64,000 bases of DNA from Strongylocentrotus purpuratus (GCF_000002235.5 NW_022145599.1:26921856-26985855), one strand, 5' to 3'. Shown: positions 1-12,316, counted from the first letter of the stretch. Notes: a model not told the origin generated them from the letters alone. Numbers and translations: made by a program.

Positions 1-950
1 TTACCTCTCCCAAACCCCAAACCCCCAATACACAGGCAATGAGCAGTACACCCTGTCTGCTAGTCTGCGCAATCAAACCCAATTTTGACACTTTAAAAAA
101 TATAATTCCATGAAGCCTTGAGCTAAGACTAACTTTGTAAGATTCTGAACATGTCAGCAACTGCAATAAAGCCCTTTGTAGTCCAAACCACAGAGCAGTC
201 TACATAGTCTTTAAATTCAGACACACTGTTTTGCATAACGATTGACAAGGTTTTGTGCGTGCAGACTACCATCCTGTCCAGAGCCTCAGAGGCAGAGATG
301 TGGCTGAAGGGGGTGGGTGGTGTGGGACAGCTGCTGTATTACCCCCTTTCTTTGTCCAGCAAACAAAGCCAGAACCACGCACTGTTACAAATCTGGCCCA
401 AGGGTTTTCTCCCCTCCCCTCCCTCCAATGGTCTTACAAGCTCCTACAGCTTTTCTCAGATATTGATTTTCTTTTTACAGCTTTTAATCTGAGGTGTCGC
501 GTGGCACGTAGGTCAACTTATGTAAATGTGGAATATATCACTCAGTTACACACACAGTACACGCCTTGGTACTAGTGTATTTCTCTATGCGTGTATTGTG
601 ATATGCAGTAAGATTAAGTGATTATTATGCAGTTTATGATCATTTTAATGCCCAAGAATATATTTAGGGTATATTTCAAATGATGCCTATGAATCCATAC
701 CAAATAGTCAAGAACAGAAATCATCACTAGGTATATCAATACAAAAGAATGGAGAAGAAAAAAAAAGAAGTTTAGTATGAATGAATCAATCATTAATCAA
801 TTTTATTTTTCTAAATAATCCCAAGTATGATCAACCTAAACACAAGCAATAGTTTAACAATTTTGATTTTGTCATTCATAAGTACCATGACTGTCATCAT
901 CAACATCATTGTCCTTTCATCATTCTCTTCAATCTTCTCCTATTCATCCG
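1..950. other. AT-rich non-coding DNA, no gene seen
   Basis: No exon-like stretch, RNA gene or clear repeat was recognised. Two overlapping short open frames near 253-575 have no family resemblance and no flanking splice sites, so I treat them as chance. The last 150 bases grade into the CAT-rich flank of the microsatellite that follows. Confidence 0.5.
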
Positions 951-1123
<173 letters not shown>

Positions 1124-1633
1124 CAAAACACCACAAAACACCACAATCATGACACTACTTACTGCTACCAAGTATGATAAACAAAAGTAAAGACCCCTTC
1201 TTAAATATTCAAATTAAATTATATTTGGATGTTCTGTAAAAGAAGATGATAATGATATGTTTATTAGATGGAAGACCACAAAGGAATATTTCCTCTTGTT
1301 TATTTTCCATAGGAATGTGGTATATTGGATGACTGGGACGTTGACCTCTAGTCCAGAGGTCAAGGGAGAGGATGGAACCATATTTGGGTAAAGAGGACAT
1401 CATTGGTAGAGGGGTATCAGAATACCCTGGAAGACTGCAGAGGGGTGCTGCATAGGGAATTAGGGGCGTGTGGTAGCAGAGGGGTAATAGTAGAGGGGTA
1501 GGGGCATGGCGAGGGTACGAATTACAAGTAAAGGGGCCGGCAGGAGATAACAAATATGGTGGATTTTTAGATGTGGACAAATATATACCATATATTATAT
1601 ACATCCACAATAAAATTTGGAGAATGAGAGGAT

Positions 1634-1635
<2 letters not shown>

Positions 1636-1676
<41 letters not shown>

Positions 1677-1681
1677 AGAGA

Positions 1682-1728
<47 letters not shown>
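1636..1728. repeat. (GA)n microsatellite with GAAA interruptions
   Basis: About 90 bases of GA dinucleotides, with a run of AAAGAG variants in the middle (about 1669-1692). It is followed 50 bases later by a run of 15 G (1778-1792). The sequence between the (ATC)n tract and this tract (1124-1635) holds only unconvincing short frames on the minus strand. Confidence 0.95.
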
Positions 1729-1730
<2 letters not shown>

Positions 1731-1792
1731 CTACAGCTACACAAATAAGAATGGGCAAAGTACCGATTAAGGAGAGAGGGGGGGGGGGGGGG

Positions 1793-2335
1793 ATAACACC
1801 AAAATGATTCTTTTTTTTCCTTCTCTCCCCTGTCCATTGATAAAAACCTACTTTCTGCATAGCATCAAACAGAGCCACGTGCCGAAGTGCACCGGTTCCT
1901 TTGTAAAGATTGCGAGGGAGCATTCATGCATTGTTATCCGTTGTTATCCATTGTTCGGGGGTTGTTTTTATTGATGGCTATTGGAGTGTCAATGAACACA
2001 CAAATTTGTTTGATTCTTACATCTGTTCAAACTAAAGACCCTTGCTCTTTTTTCAAGATCTGTAATGTTTTTGCAGTCTTTGACAGGTGCTGGTTGCTTC
2101 AGGTGTGCAACGCTATTTCAGCTTCTTTAGGACTTTGTTATTTGTGTCCTTAAGATATATGACAAGGCCTAATGTTATATCTGTAGATAATGGAATGAGG
2201 ACATGCTATTGAAATAAGAAGTTCCATACTAAGTACGACAGGACGTTTATCAATATAGGTCTAGATTTTTTTTACAGAGTCATTAATTATGCTTGCGATC
2301 ACAACTTTATTGAGGATGCATTCAATATTTTCTGT
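1793..2335. other. Non-coding DNA, nothing recognised
   Basis: A short frame at 1887-2153 has no recognisable domain and no supporting splice sites. I see no repeat or RNA gene in this stretch. Confidence 0.45.
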
Positions 2336-2409
2336 TTAGAGTCAGAAGGACGTTAACTCATATACTTAATACAGACTTAACTAGTTACTTAACATCCTTC
2401 TGGCTTCAA
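2336..2409. repeat. GCCAGAAGGG palindrome, copy 1
   Basis: Two-armed hairpin. The left arm reads AGTCAGAAGGACGTTAACTC and the right arm is its inverted partner ending in ATCCTTCTGGCTT. The loop between them is about 25 bases. It is a diverged member of the dispersed palindrome family that recurs throughout the window. Confidence 0.8.
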
Positions 2410-3350
2410 TCACACGATGTGCAATATGCATATATTCTGGACATGCAATCTTGCCTGGTGAGAGTCACATTATCATATAATTTTTTTCATACAAATCAGA
2501 ACAGTTGGAAACACCCATATACCAAATAGTGTTGTGTGGGTATTCCAGTTTAAATCAGTATTAATATTAGTACAAATAATAAGTGTTAAGCTGTAAAAAT
2601 AATACTAAGAAGATTTTGATGATATTACACCATAATAGTTGAACTATGGTTTCATATTTCAGACAATATATTTAAATTCTAATCGCTGTGTATTTTGGTA
2701 GGGATAACTCAACAGTTGAATTCAAAGACTCTGGTGAGTGGTGTAGACAGCCAGCCAATCAAACCAAGCAACATACCCTCAGGGTGGGTGTGGGGTAAAG
2801 GTCAGACAGGGTCAAATTCAAGTCACAAAGACCTGATTGTCCGCTACACCATGTGGTCCTATAATACAGGAACACGGAACAAAGATCAAGCTTCAAAGTT
2901 CTCTGGGATAAGCCCTTAATTTCATCAATCAAAGTCCTAGGCTATTTGCCAACACAACACAGGTAATACCTATAAAAGTCAACTCCACATCAAAACATTA
3001 AAATAGTCTTCTATACCATACTGTACATTTACTTTTCTTGACACAATCACAGATTATTAACAATGGTTATCCAACATTCATTGGAGTCAATTTCTTTAAA
3101 AATATATCGATGTAAAGGGATATTCTATATCAAGTTGAAGTTTTTGAGTACAGAGATGTTCATTACTTTGGGGTAATTCTTAAATAAATTAAAGAAATTG
3201 CTGAAAAATGTAAGGGTCTGAATTTCAAGGCCATTTCAAGCTCCTTGGTTCAAGTACAAATGCTGTACACCAGGGCCAAAAGCTGGTGGCACACTTATGT
3301 CCATATATGGGCATATGACATCACAGAGGGGGCTCTGTGTTGGCAGGAGC
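2410..3350. other. Non-coding DNA, nothing recognised
   Basis: AT-rich sequence. The frame at 2695-2919 has ordinary composition but no recognisable domain and no splice context. I see no mobile element ends. Confidence 0.4.
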
Positions 3351-3481
3351 AGGGGAGAGAAATAAAGAAGGGACAGAATGGAAAAAAGAGGGGGGGGGTG
3401 GAGAGAAATGAAGAATGACAGGAGAGCCACACAGAGAGTAAAAGAGTGAGACTGCCATGAGAGAGGAAAATCAGAAGAAAT

Positions 3482-3519
<38 letters not shown>

Positions 3520-3520
3520 C
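3351..3520. repeat. Purine-rich low-complexity tract with (GA)n
   Basis: A G/A-rich stretch that includes a run of 9 G near 3389 and a pure (GA)n tract at about 3485-3516. Minus-strand Leu-Ser-rich frames here come from the repeat. Confidence 0.85.
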
Positions 3521-4295
3521 TCTACCCTCCTACTACACACATGGGAGTGATTTTGAGAGAGAACAAAGGACGATAACGCTGTGTTTACACAAGATGGGTT
3601 GGGGCTGTCCTGGGGTGTGCTGAGCGAATGGGAGACAGGCTTCACGGTCCAGTGAGTGCAAACACACTCCAGGTCACACCATTGGTCTAAAGTTGAAGGA
3701 AGAGCCGGGAGATAACTCATGAATATTCATGATGCATACATTAATGGCAAATAGACAGGGGCATTGCTGTATCTGCTTAATTATCTAAAGCAAAAGACAG
3801 TCTCTGTCCCATCATTTCTTCTATATTTCACTAGCACATAAAATAGCAGACTATTGCAATGTAAATGACAGATCTAGGGGACTGAAATTATATGGGGTCA
3901 ATTTTTTAATGACAGATTGTGCAAGTGGTCTCCTAGCAATATTTGGAGACATGCCAAAACGTCTGAACACAATATTTATATCAACTTTTCACCAATGTTT
4001 ATAAAATAATGGTAATAAAGGTCTCAGCTGTGACAGCTAGTCTAAACATCTAAACTTTGTTCATTCTATTTGAAATTGTGAGTTGCTCTGATTTATTCTC
4101 CAAAAAAAATTACTTCTACCTTGCTAATCTGTTTGATATCAATAATATACATGGGTTAAAAGAATTATCTCAATATTTGAACCTACCAGTTTTGCTTTGG
4201 ATTATGAAATGATCATGTTACTTCAACAAACTGGTCTAAAAATGATTGGGTCTGAATATTGTAGTCCATGGACACACTGATCTGACCCTGTCATG

Positions 4296-4309
4296 CCACT
4301 AGGGGGAGC
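4296..4309 (+). promoter_or_regulatory. CTCF-like motif
   Basis: The sequence CCACTAGGGGGAGC closely matches the animal CTCF core (CCAnnAGGGGGCGC type). CTCF is an eleven-zinc-finger insulator protein conserved across bilaterians, including echinoderms. One 14 bp match in 64 kb of sequence rich in G runs can occur by chance, so this is a candidate site only. The flanks (3521-5248) hold no gene that I can see. Confidence 0.3.
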
Positions 4310-5250
4310 TATACTTGTTATGTATCTCATCATTGTAATAATATTATGTGCAATGTGTAAATAAGCTTCTTATAAACATAGAGGAATTTCTTCATCTGAT
4401 ATCAAGACATGTATATATTTTGCACACTATAACATCTCACACAAACATTCCTCTGTTTAATAATAATGTAATATATCACTTTTTGAATTAGTCAGCAAAG
4501 CATGGTTCAATAGTGCTATCCATACTCTAAAGAAACAGCTATATTTCTGAGAAAATGGTGACACATTGTGTGGATAACCACAACTCACAAACGTAAGGTT
4601 ATTTCTCTTTACAATGTCCTAGCTGCAGTCAGAATCATCATTCTCTTTAGTTGTTCCTGTCCACATATTTCCTCTTTTTTTGAGATATTTACAAAATAAT
4701 CTACAAAATTGCCTAATTATTACCTCTTGAATATGAAAGTCTCACTTTGGCACATTTTGCCATTCCCCTCTCAATAACAAATCTTTTGAGTAATTAAAGA
4801 CATTCCTAAAGTAAGTCTCAAGATGTACCCTGTTCGGTGGAATGGAGACAATTAAAAACAAATGAAAAATTGTCATTTTAGATAGGACTTTCACACTCTT
4901 GACTGATACTGTATATATATAGAGTTGGCATATTGAATGAAAAAAAAATCTAGTAAACTCTTTTATCCTTGGATCAAAAGTGTGTAATCATTACATTACG
5001 ACTAATCAAAGGCATGTATAATACATTAAATACAAATAAAAAATGGAGGAATACACCTAGGCCTACACCTAGGATAGAGCAACGTAGATCTTGCGCTGCT
5101 CAGTGGCTGCCGGGCTCACAATCAATCGGGCAAAAAGAATTTCCATTTTCGGTTTAAATAAATAAAATTAGGAGTGGACTTTAAAAGATTATTATTTTTA
5201 TTATTATTATTATCATCAACATCACTTTTTCGGACAAACATTCAAGAATA
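4310..5250. other. AT-rich non-coding DNA, nothing recognised
   Basis: Contains an AAT/ATT-rich tract at about 5188-5215, just before the exon-like stretch. A short TA run lies near 4911-4920. The short frame at 4969-5157 is not convincing. Confidence 0.45.
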
Positions 5251-5280
5251 AAGACTGTGTAGTCCTACTGACAAAGCAAG

Positions 5281-5485
5281 GCCGAGGCCAATCACCAGTG
5301 ACATACAACATAATCAACAAGTGTCTTCTTGGAACGAACTCAACACAGCTGGCGACCTTTTATCCCACATAATTCAAACTAAAGATGTCATCAAAACAAA
5401 TGAAGGACAACTCAATTATTGGCGAAGGTGGGCAGATGATGTGATGGGCGATCGTCCAACTTCAGTGGGAATCCACAACTTACTG
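5281..5485 (+). CDS. Exon-like open stretch, unrecognised product
   Basis: The frame is open from about 5252 to a stop near 5501, and the translated segment has balanced, protein-like composition, including ...NEGQLNYWRRWADDVMGDRP... near its end. A plausible acceptor AG lies at 5279-5280 and a donor CTG|GTATGC at 5485/5486. No ATG starts the frame, so if real it is an internal exon of a plus-strand gene or a piece of an old element. I cannot place the peptide in a family. The sequence next to a (ATT)n tract leaves a retroposon origin possible. Confidence 0.28.
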
Positions 5486-5489
5486 GTAT

Positions 5490-6169
5490 GCCATTGGATT
5501 TAATGAAAAGTTTTCCCTTTTCTCATCTCGATTTATGTTTACAAAATATATATGGACTATGATTATGTAAGAGATTCCTTTTAACAGTTTTTTACAGAAT
5601 TGCTCTTGCGAAAGGTAGCCTAGCAGAATGAAGTAACACAAAATGACATGTCTAGAATGCGAAAGGTGTATAGTTAGTGATGTTTTTAATTTTTTTATAT
5701 AAATATATCTGAAAGAAGTTGAGCATTAAGTCTCATCAAGATGGTTTCCAATATGTATCCAATATGTATTCCTTACTATTTGTAATGTTTTGTTGGAAAC
5801 AGAAATAAAATTGAAATTGATGGTCCTAACAATGTGGTTCTACCTCTGCATAATAAAATTACGATTTTCAACAATTATGCATTTTGTGTTACGGAAGCAA
5901 CCTTTTCATGCCACAACAATTGACTTGAATGACTTGACGATATCTTTACTGTCTAGTATTTCAATTACATACAGCCTCATTAATTAAGTTTTCAACCTGC
6001 AAGGTAACTTCACACTAGTCGCTTACAATCTTTATTACTATTATAAAATAAATTTTAGGAATATGTTGAGAGTAAAAATGGTATGGTCTGCTGAATATAG
6101 CTTTAAGGCTCCGGAAGTGGAGCATGTTTTACATATCTTGTTTTAAATACCTTTCTCTTCTCCCCTCTC
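5490..6169. other. AT-rich non-coding DNA, nothing recognised
   Basis: High A+T with many short T and A runs. The frame at 5790-5987 has no recognisable domain. Confidence 0.45.
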
Positions 6170-6185
6170 CCCCCCCCCCCCCCCC
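6170..6185. repeat. Poly-C run
   Basis: About 16 consecutive C, one of many homopolymeric G or C runs in the window. Confidence 0.9.
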
Positions 6186-6216
6186 TTCAAGTATATGGGA
6201 CACAGAAGGCCAAGGT

Positions 6217-6346
6217 CAATATAAAAACGCCCACAGCGATTCAAGGACCTGATGAGACATAATTTATTCCTTGAAGAAGAGAAGAGTAAATTGGAGATGT
6301 CGGCCCTGTTTACCTCTTCTCTCTCATGACATATGCAGCCATGCAG
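6217..6346 (+). promoter_or_regulatory. Possible TATA promoter and short 5' exon
   Basis: TCAATATAAAAACG at 6217-6229 looks like a TATA box. About 120 bases downstream, ATGCAG|GTAAAG (exon end 6346) is a near-perfect splice donor. An ATG between them opens a frame of only about 25 codons, so the segment would be a non-coding or short leader exon. Both motifs are short, and the pairing is suggestive only. Confidence 0.2.
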
Positions 6347-6349
6347 GTA

Positions 6350-7724
6350 AAGAAAACAAGCATGACTGTCCATGAAAGTTGCAACCTATAGGCCTATTTC
6401 TTTCCTGCTGGCCAAGCATGATAACTGGATATACAGCAAGGAATTGAGTGAAGATCATGCAGTCCTGATAATCTTTTGCGTGAACATTCCTATCATGTGA
6501 AATCTATTTTTTTTTAAATCATAGTGATTTACTTACACATTGGGAGACAAAATTCTAAATCATTTTCATCAAAATCTTACAAACTAAGTCACAAGATAAG
6601 CATCTTGCTATTAATCACATAAGTTGTAGAAATCATGACTAATATCAATAAAAGTACATTAGTAACGGTTCAGAAGAGAATTCTTACAAGTTTAGAACAT
6701 TGATAATTTTATTCTTACATTTTTTTCAATTTCACCTTTTTCTTTTCAATTCAATTCAATTCATTTCATGTTTATTGATATTAATAATATAGTAAAAGAC
6801 AGTAGTCTGGGGACTAACAATGTCATGTTTACAATACAAAACAGTCTGGAAATAATAAAGTTTGGATATTTAACATCAAAATAATGATTGTGAATTCAAT
6901 GAACCACACTAAATGAGTTTGAACAAATTATGTATTGAATCAGTGAATAGTTAAACCTTGCATCTTGTACAATTTAGACAAAGTAGACTAGATAGAAAGA
7001 AACTGCACTTCTTGTTCTTTCAATTTCAATCGGCTGGAAGTAGATACAACAATGGAGAGTTGAAAAAACGTTCATTACCCTTTGCGATAACAATGTTCAT
7101 CCCAGCAAAAATGCAAACAAGAAGCAAAGATCCAAGGAGGAACCAAGGAGGAACCAATTTCTTTCACAGCTGAAACAGGGAGAAGCTCAGTGTGACTGAA
7201 TGGTACACCCCCATTGGAAAGTCATCCCACATCATGGGGCACAAAGAAGCTAACTCAATAACGTTTTTAGAAAAATGAATTAGACCTTTCTCTTCCTAGG
7301 GTTTTGTAAACTTTGATTCCAAAGAATTGAGGATGTCGATCGTGGCCTTTCGTGGGTGAACCTGCTACAAGATTCAATAACAGAATAAAAAAATATATTC
7401 AGAAGGGCTGTATTTCAGAGATGGGTTTGTTGAAGTCACTTGAGAGATCCTGTCTCAATTATTGAAGCTAATCTAATTGAATGATATATTTTGGTATTAA
7501 AATCTGTCTACTTTGCATCTTTCTAGTTAGATAATAATAACAACAGTTGTAATCAGTGTTATTGAGCTATAGTGGTCGGCATTGGGCACTGGGCGGGCCC
7601 AACCATCACGGAGGACTTCCGCCCACCACTCCTGATGAAAAACACTGCTTCCAACGTATATGCTCTTATTTTAATTGTGCAAATAGGGTACTTCATAATC
7701 AAGTAGGATTCAATTGTTATGGAT
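6350..7724. other. Non-coding DNA with a (TTCAA)n-type spot
   Basis: A short TTCAATTCAATTCAATTCAT run at about 6745-6765 resembles a simple motif common in echinoderm intergenic DNA. A direct 11 bp duplication of AGGAGGAACCA lies near 7135-7155. The short frames at 6958 and 7556 are not supported. Confidence 0.4.
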
Positions 7725-8108
7725 ATAACAAACATTTGTAGATCCTAATCTTTGATGTATTCTTTACTATCCTGATCAGAGGATCCATCTGCATGCTGTG
7801 AAGATCTTAATTGTTCACTTTAACAAATGAGCACTTCTGTTAAAGGCAATCCCACTACATCTCGTTTTACCAGTGTTAACAGGTCTATTTACTATCAGCT
7901 GGATCTGATATGATAAACATTTGTAGATCTCAATCTTTGATGTATTCTTAACTATCCTGATCAGAGGATTCAACTACCCACTGTGCATGTCTTGTTCACG
8001 TTCAAAGATGAGCACTCTTGTTAAAGGCAATCCCGCTATACATCTCTTCTTACTTGTGTGAACGGGTCCCTTTACTACCAAGCTGAATCTGATATGATAA
8101 ACATTTGT
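7725..8108. repeat. 184 bp tandem duplication
   Basis: Two adjacent diverged units start at about 7725 and 7910, each beginning with ACAAACATTTGTAGATC or its near match. Both carry CTATCCTGATCAGAGGAT, then GTTAAAGGCAATCCC, then CTGATATGATAAACATTTG. A third unit starts at about 8094 and breaks off. No open frame runs through the units. Confidence 0.85.
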
Positions 8109-9055
8109 ATATTTAAAGCTTCTATCTCTTCCACCCAACCCGTTCTAATGATAGTATTCTACTGTCTGCTATTTCCTGTACCCATTTCCTGGTGAGACTC
8201 ATTTGACCTAGCATTTATTTGTACAGGTAAAAACACAAGTGGGATGTTGCATACATTTTCTTGTTAGCACAATGGATTTCTAAAAACATAGATCGATTAT
8301 ATTCATGCCGCCAGCCTCTTAAGTATGATTATAAAAATACCAGAGGGAAAGAGTCCAGGAGAGATGCCACCTGATGAAACCAAGATCAATTAGTACCACC
8401 ACAAATTCAACATACAAATGTTGCATTTATTTTAGAATATATAGTATAGCCATCAATTTTTTTGCCTTCCTCTTGATATAATCAAGATAATGGTTTTGAA
8501 TGTAAATCAAGACTGTAGACAGTAGACACCATCTTTATGTGTGAATTGAAACTACTGCCTTCTATCTGTAACTAACATCTCATACTTATTTCTTAAGGAA
8601 TTATAACAAAATCATATCAAATTAAAAATTTGTATAGGTTGAGTTTAGGGTAGTGACTTCAAGAAACTATTCTTCAGTTATCAGTTCAGCCTCACCAAAT
8701 GAAACTTCAATCTTTGCCATACCAATACACTACAGCTTCATCTGTCTGGCTTGCTCGGTCATTGAATTAGTGCAAACGAAGCGCAACACAACATTGCTTC
8801 ACCTTTCTCAAAACTGGTAAACTATCTATAACCCAGTAAATTGCCATAGCAAACCTTAGCCAATGATTGACATACCCAGTGCTTCCAGGACACATGGGCA
8901 CCAAATAATGATTTCTAGACCCCCAAAACTTCCAAACTATGCCCTAGAAATTTCAAAGTGCTGCCCCCCCCCTCCTAAAAAAAAAGAGGTGAGTATGAAA
9001 CCCTGATATAATTATTTATACAACACCTACGTGGATCCCTGTCATTTGATTGGAG
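8109..9055. other. Non-coding DNA, nothing recognised
   Basis: AT-rich sequence with one C run near 8963-8973. No exon, RNA gene or element end was seen. Confidence 0.45.
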
Positions 9056-9059
9056 GATT

Positions 9060-9490
9060 GTTGGTCACATGATATTCAATAGATGGTATATTGCACGGTC
9101 GTGCATTTTTGGTTATATGCGCCGTGCATTTTTGGTTATATGCAGACTGCGTACCTCTCTGCCGTGCGCGCGCGTATATCTGACGCGAAGGCAATCTGAA
9201 CGTAATCGAGAAGGCTTGAATCCAACTTGAATTTATCTTTAATATAAGGAGTAAAGCATAATTTGTTGATTAACGTTCTATTAGATCTTCTTCGATGTTG
9301 TATAAAACAAATAATGAATGTTTTTCATTCGTTCAATGGTGCGAATATTTTCATTCGATGAAAGATTAACATTAGTTCTATTCAACTCGGCTGACGCCTC
9401 GTTGAATAGAATGTTAATCTTTCAACTCATGAAAATATTCGCACTATTAAACTCATAACCATTCATTATTTGTATAATATTTATCTACAC
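9060..9490. mobile_element. Foldback DNA element (MITE-like)
   Basis: The core is a long palindrome. The arm at about 9298-9390 (TTGTATAAAACAAATAATGA start) is mirrored by 9396-9480 with only a few bases of loop, around CTCGGCTGACGCCTCG. Left of it, a 21 bp direct repeat (CGTGCATTTTTGGTTATATG) occurs at 9100 and 9123, next to a GCGCGCGC stretch at about 9165. Long near-perfect foldbacks without coding capacity are typical of non-autonomous DNA transposons. The outer borders are uncertain. Confidence 0.6.
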
Positions 9491-9582
9491 AACCTTTCAT
9501 ATCATAACACACACATAAGCATTCAGGTCACAGGTACCATTCTATGGATTCCTCGACTCTACATGGCCATGCAAGGAGCCGC

Positions 9583-9640
9583 ATCTTGGCATGATGAAGA
9601 TCTTAGCATGATGAAGATCTTGGCATGATGAAGATTTTAG
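9583..9640. repeat. Three tandem copies of a 21 bp unit
   Basis: The unit ATCTTGGCATGATGAAG (with small variants) is repeated three times. It is a small satellite-like expansion with no open frame of interest. Confidence 0.9.
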
Positions 9641-9854
9641 TTATGATGTTAAGAAATGTTGACGAAGGCTGCCAAGTCAACAACCCACTTTATATCTAGG
9701 ATGCACCTGTTCTTCAGTCTGAGGTGTGATATTACCAATCAGGGGGTGGGTGGTAAACAAGTCTGGAATCTATCTTCTAAGATGATGGTATTAGCAACAT
9801 TTGCACTGCCATGTACACCACTGGGAAAAACAAAAAGAAATGTTTGTATTTGAT

Positions 9855-10165
9855 AATTCTGTTTTTTTTTCTTCTTGGTGAGTTGTGCGCATGCATCACT
9901 CGTGGCTACATTGCATGCTTTAGCAAGGAAGCGAGGAGAGTCATGTAACCAAAAACAGGAAAGATTCACAAGTGTTTTGAGAGCGAGTATTTAGACTGCA
10001 AAAACCGTTGAAGTTTCTGTTGGCAATAAAATAAAAACACTCTAGAGATAGGTTTGTCAATTTGGGGTTTTCATTGTGTTGTTAGGGTGTTGCTTAGCAA
10101 CTTTCAATAAAACATTGTAATGTGAGAAAAAACAATGGTTTTTGCTTGCAGTGGAAATGCAGCTA
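9855..10165 (+). repeat. Dispersed repeat A, forward copy
   Basis: This stretch matches, in inverted orientation, the sequence at about 15640-15970. Shared blocks include TGATAATTCTGT, the AGTTGTGCGCATGC/AGTTGTGCACATGC segment, GAGGAGAGTCAYGTRACC and GCAAAAACC. Internal lengths differ by small gaps. It is probably a non-autonomous DNA element. The lone segments at about 11940-12010 and 15990-16050 (TGCAATGTRAATGGGC) look like related pieces. Confidence 0.65.
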
Positions 10166-11355
10166 TTATGAAACTTTCCTTTTTGTCCAGCCCTTGACTC
10201 TGTCACTTGGATTAATTTGATTCTTCTTCATGCATCTTTCATGTTAATTCAATGCTGTCATCTATTTCTAGGATTACCAAGCCCTTGGTAACTTTCAAAC
10301 TACTTTCTAATGGGAATACTTATACTACTGCTGTGAAAATGACACTGGCAGAGTAAATAAGACTTGGACCCACAAAAGTGAACCACAGTGCATGTAGGGG
10401 CAGCACATGGGCATCCATTTATTTCCTACCACACAAATTATCACAATTGATTTAACTTTCTAATCTTGTGACTATTGTTTCCTTAACTTTGTCTCTATGA
10501 ATTATAATATGTAAATGTAGTATGGCCTATAAACACAACAAAACAACTTCTGTTCATGGAATACAGTGGTATCATATAAGTGATAAAGTTATAGCCATTT
10601 TGACATCCAATGACCTATATACCCGGACTGATCCAACCAGAATACACTGTGCTGTGCAGCAGGCATGCAGCAGGTAGCCATTAGACACATCAGATCGGAC
10701 CACTCAATGATAACTCCTGGTCTTCATATACACATCCATGATTGTTTTTAAATCCCAGCCCACTCACCTTCAATACAAGCATTGGCATCTTCAACATGGT
10801 TAAACACTTCAATGAATATTATCCAACATATAAGTTTCCAGACTTTCAAACTCCAGATACTTCAGAATACACACAAGGTTCACAGAACGACTGGGAAAAT
10901 GTTTTTGTATCCGTTGTTAGCATGCACAAGTCAAGTGAGGTTACTGTTGTGAAATCTAGATAGTGTCAGTGTTGGGGCTGGTCGGTGTTTCATAGGGCTA
11001 CCACACAGAGGGGAAAAAAAGTCTGGGAAAAGGATCAGATTTCACTCCGCCTTGCTCAACGCTTGTTTTGAAACGCTCAACAGGTGGCGTGCCCAGTAGG
11101 CCGAGATTGATCCTCTTTCTCAAGTCAGAGTCAGATAAGGATTTCAAGAGAAGATTGGAAGTGATAACTCCACAATGCTGTCCAAATTTAAGTCTTTGGA
11201 AAAGAAGAAGGTGACTACTAGAATATTTTAGCTATTTCCTGAAGTATTGCAACACATTTCATTTATTGATCACACATTATCCCTCAGCTATGGATGACTC
11301 TGACACCCCTGTCCAGGAATGGTCCAAGACCTGGCAGAAATTGCCCAGAAACCGT
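10166..11355. other. Non-coding DNA, nothing recognised
   Basis: Contains an imperfect direct repeat of about 14 bp (CTCAACGCTTGTTTTGAAACGCTCAAC region, 11055-11085). The frame at 10742-10963 has no domain or splice support. Confidence 0.4.
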
Positions 11356-11359
11356 CAAA

Positions 11360-11483
11360 AACAATATCATCTACATATCGTCCCTATTTTCACGAAGTGA
11401 CGGTAGTGAGGAAAATCGTAACGCAAAGTGAATGCAATTTTTTTTCACTACCGTCACTTCGTGAAAACAGCGACGATATTGTT
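11360..11483. mobile_element. Short foldback element, full copy
   Basis: Inverted arms at 11360-11409 and 11445-11483 share TCACTACCGTCACTTCGTGA and the AACAATATC outer end, with a loop of about 35 bases. A truncated copy of one arm plus part of the loop lies at 62043-62092. The presence of two loci shows that this is a mobile or once-mobile repeat and not a local accident. Confidence 0.75.
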
Positions 11484-12214
11484 CATTTTTGGAGTAACTA
11501 GATTTTTAGGTTGTATTTTCCTTGAAAATTTGGCAAAGCAATGTAGAAGACCATGGGATTATTTAGGACAAATGTAGAAACAACCGTTTGTTTTGGGGAA
11601 TAATATGTTTCATTCACAAAGTGAAAGGCTGATGTAAGAAGGTCATCTGTGGATGTAATGAACAACATTCACTTCCTATTGCATGAGAATTTCAGAGAAA
11701 TACATTTCAACCAGGAGAAAACAACAATTTTCAAGCAACAAATATGCATGATGGTGAGGAGACAGTAATGTTAAATGTCAACTTCAAAAATCAATTGGGA
11801 ATTAGGAGCATTTTTTTTTTTGGGGGGGGGGTTGAATTTTTGCTTTCTTTTTTTTACATGTGCTTTGCCTAATATATCTAATTATAATCAAGAAAAATGG
11901 GGGGGGGGGTGAAGAATTCTGAGCCAAACACCAATAAATGTAAATGGTAGCTCCAAAAATGATGATTTTCAAAATTGTTTTTTTCTGCAATGTAAATGGG
12001 CCAATAAAAGCTGTAAATGGTTTAATGGATTAAAGGTGTGATTTAGGGTAAACATCCCACACTTTAAAATTGACCTTGCTTTCCTAAAGACATTTCCTTC
12101 TGTTTTCTTCTTCATTCATTCGTCTTAATTCCACTCCCACACTCTGGCAATGATAAGCTAGAAAACAAGCACAAAAAAAACTTCTATAGGAAGAGACCGA
12201 GAAAAAGACAAGAA
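11484..12214. other. Non-coding DNA with G runs
   Basis: G runs at about 11821-11830 and 11899-11908, each beside T or A runs. The segment around 11925-12010 resembles part of dispersed repeat A. Nothing coding was recognised. Confidence 0.45.
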
Positions 12215-12316
12215 AGAGAAGGGGAGGGGGGGGGAGGGAGGGAGGGAGAGGGAGAGAGAAAGGGAGAGGGAGAGAGAAAGAGAGAAAGAGAGAAAGAGAG
12301 AGAAAGACAGACATAG
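12215..12316. repeat. GA/GGGA-rich low-complexity tract
   Basis: Purine-only tract made of GGGAGG and GAGAAA units. Leu-Ser-Pro frames on the minus strand derive from it. Confidence 0.9.
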
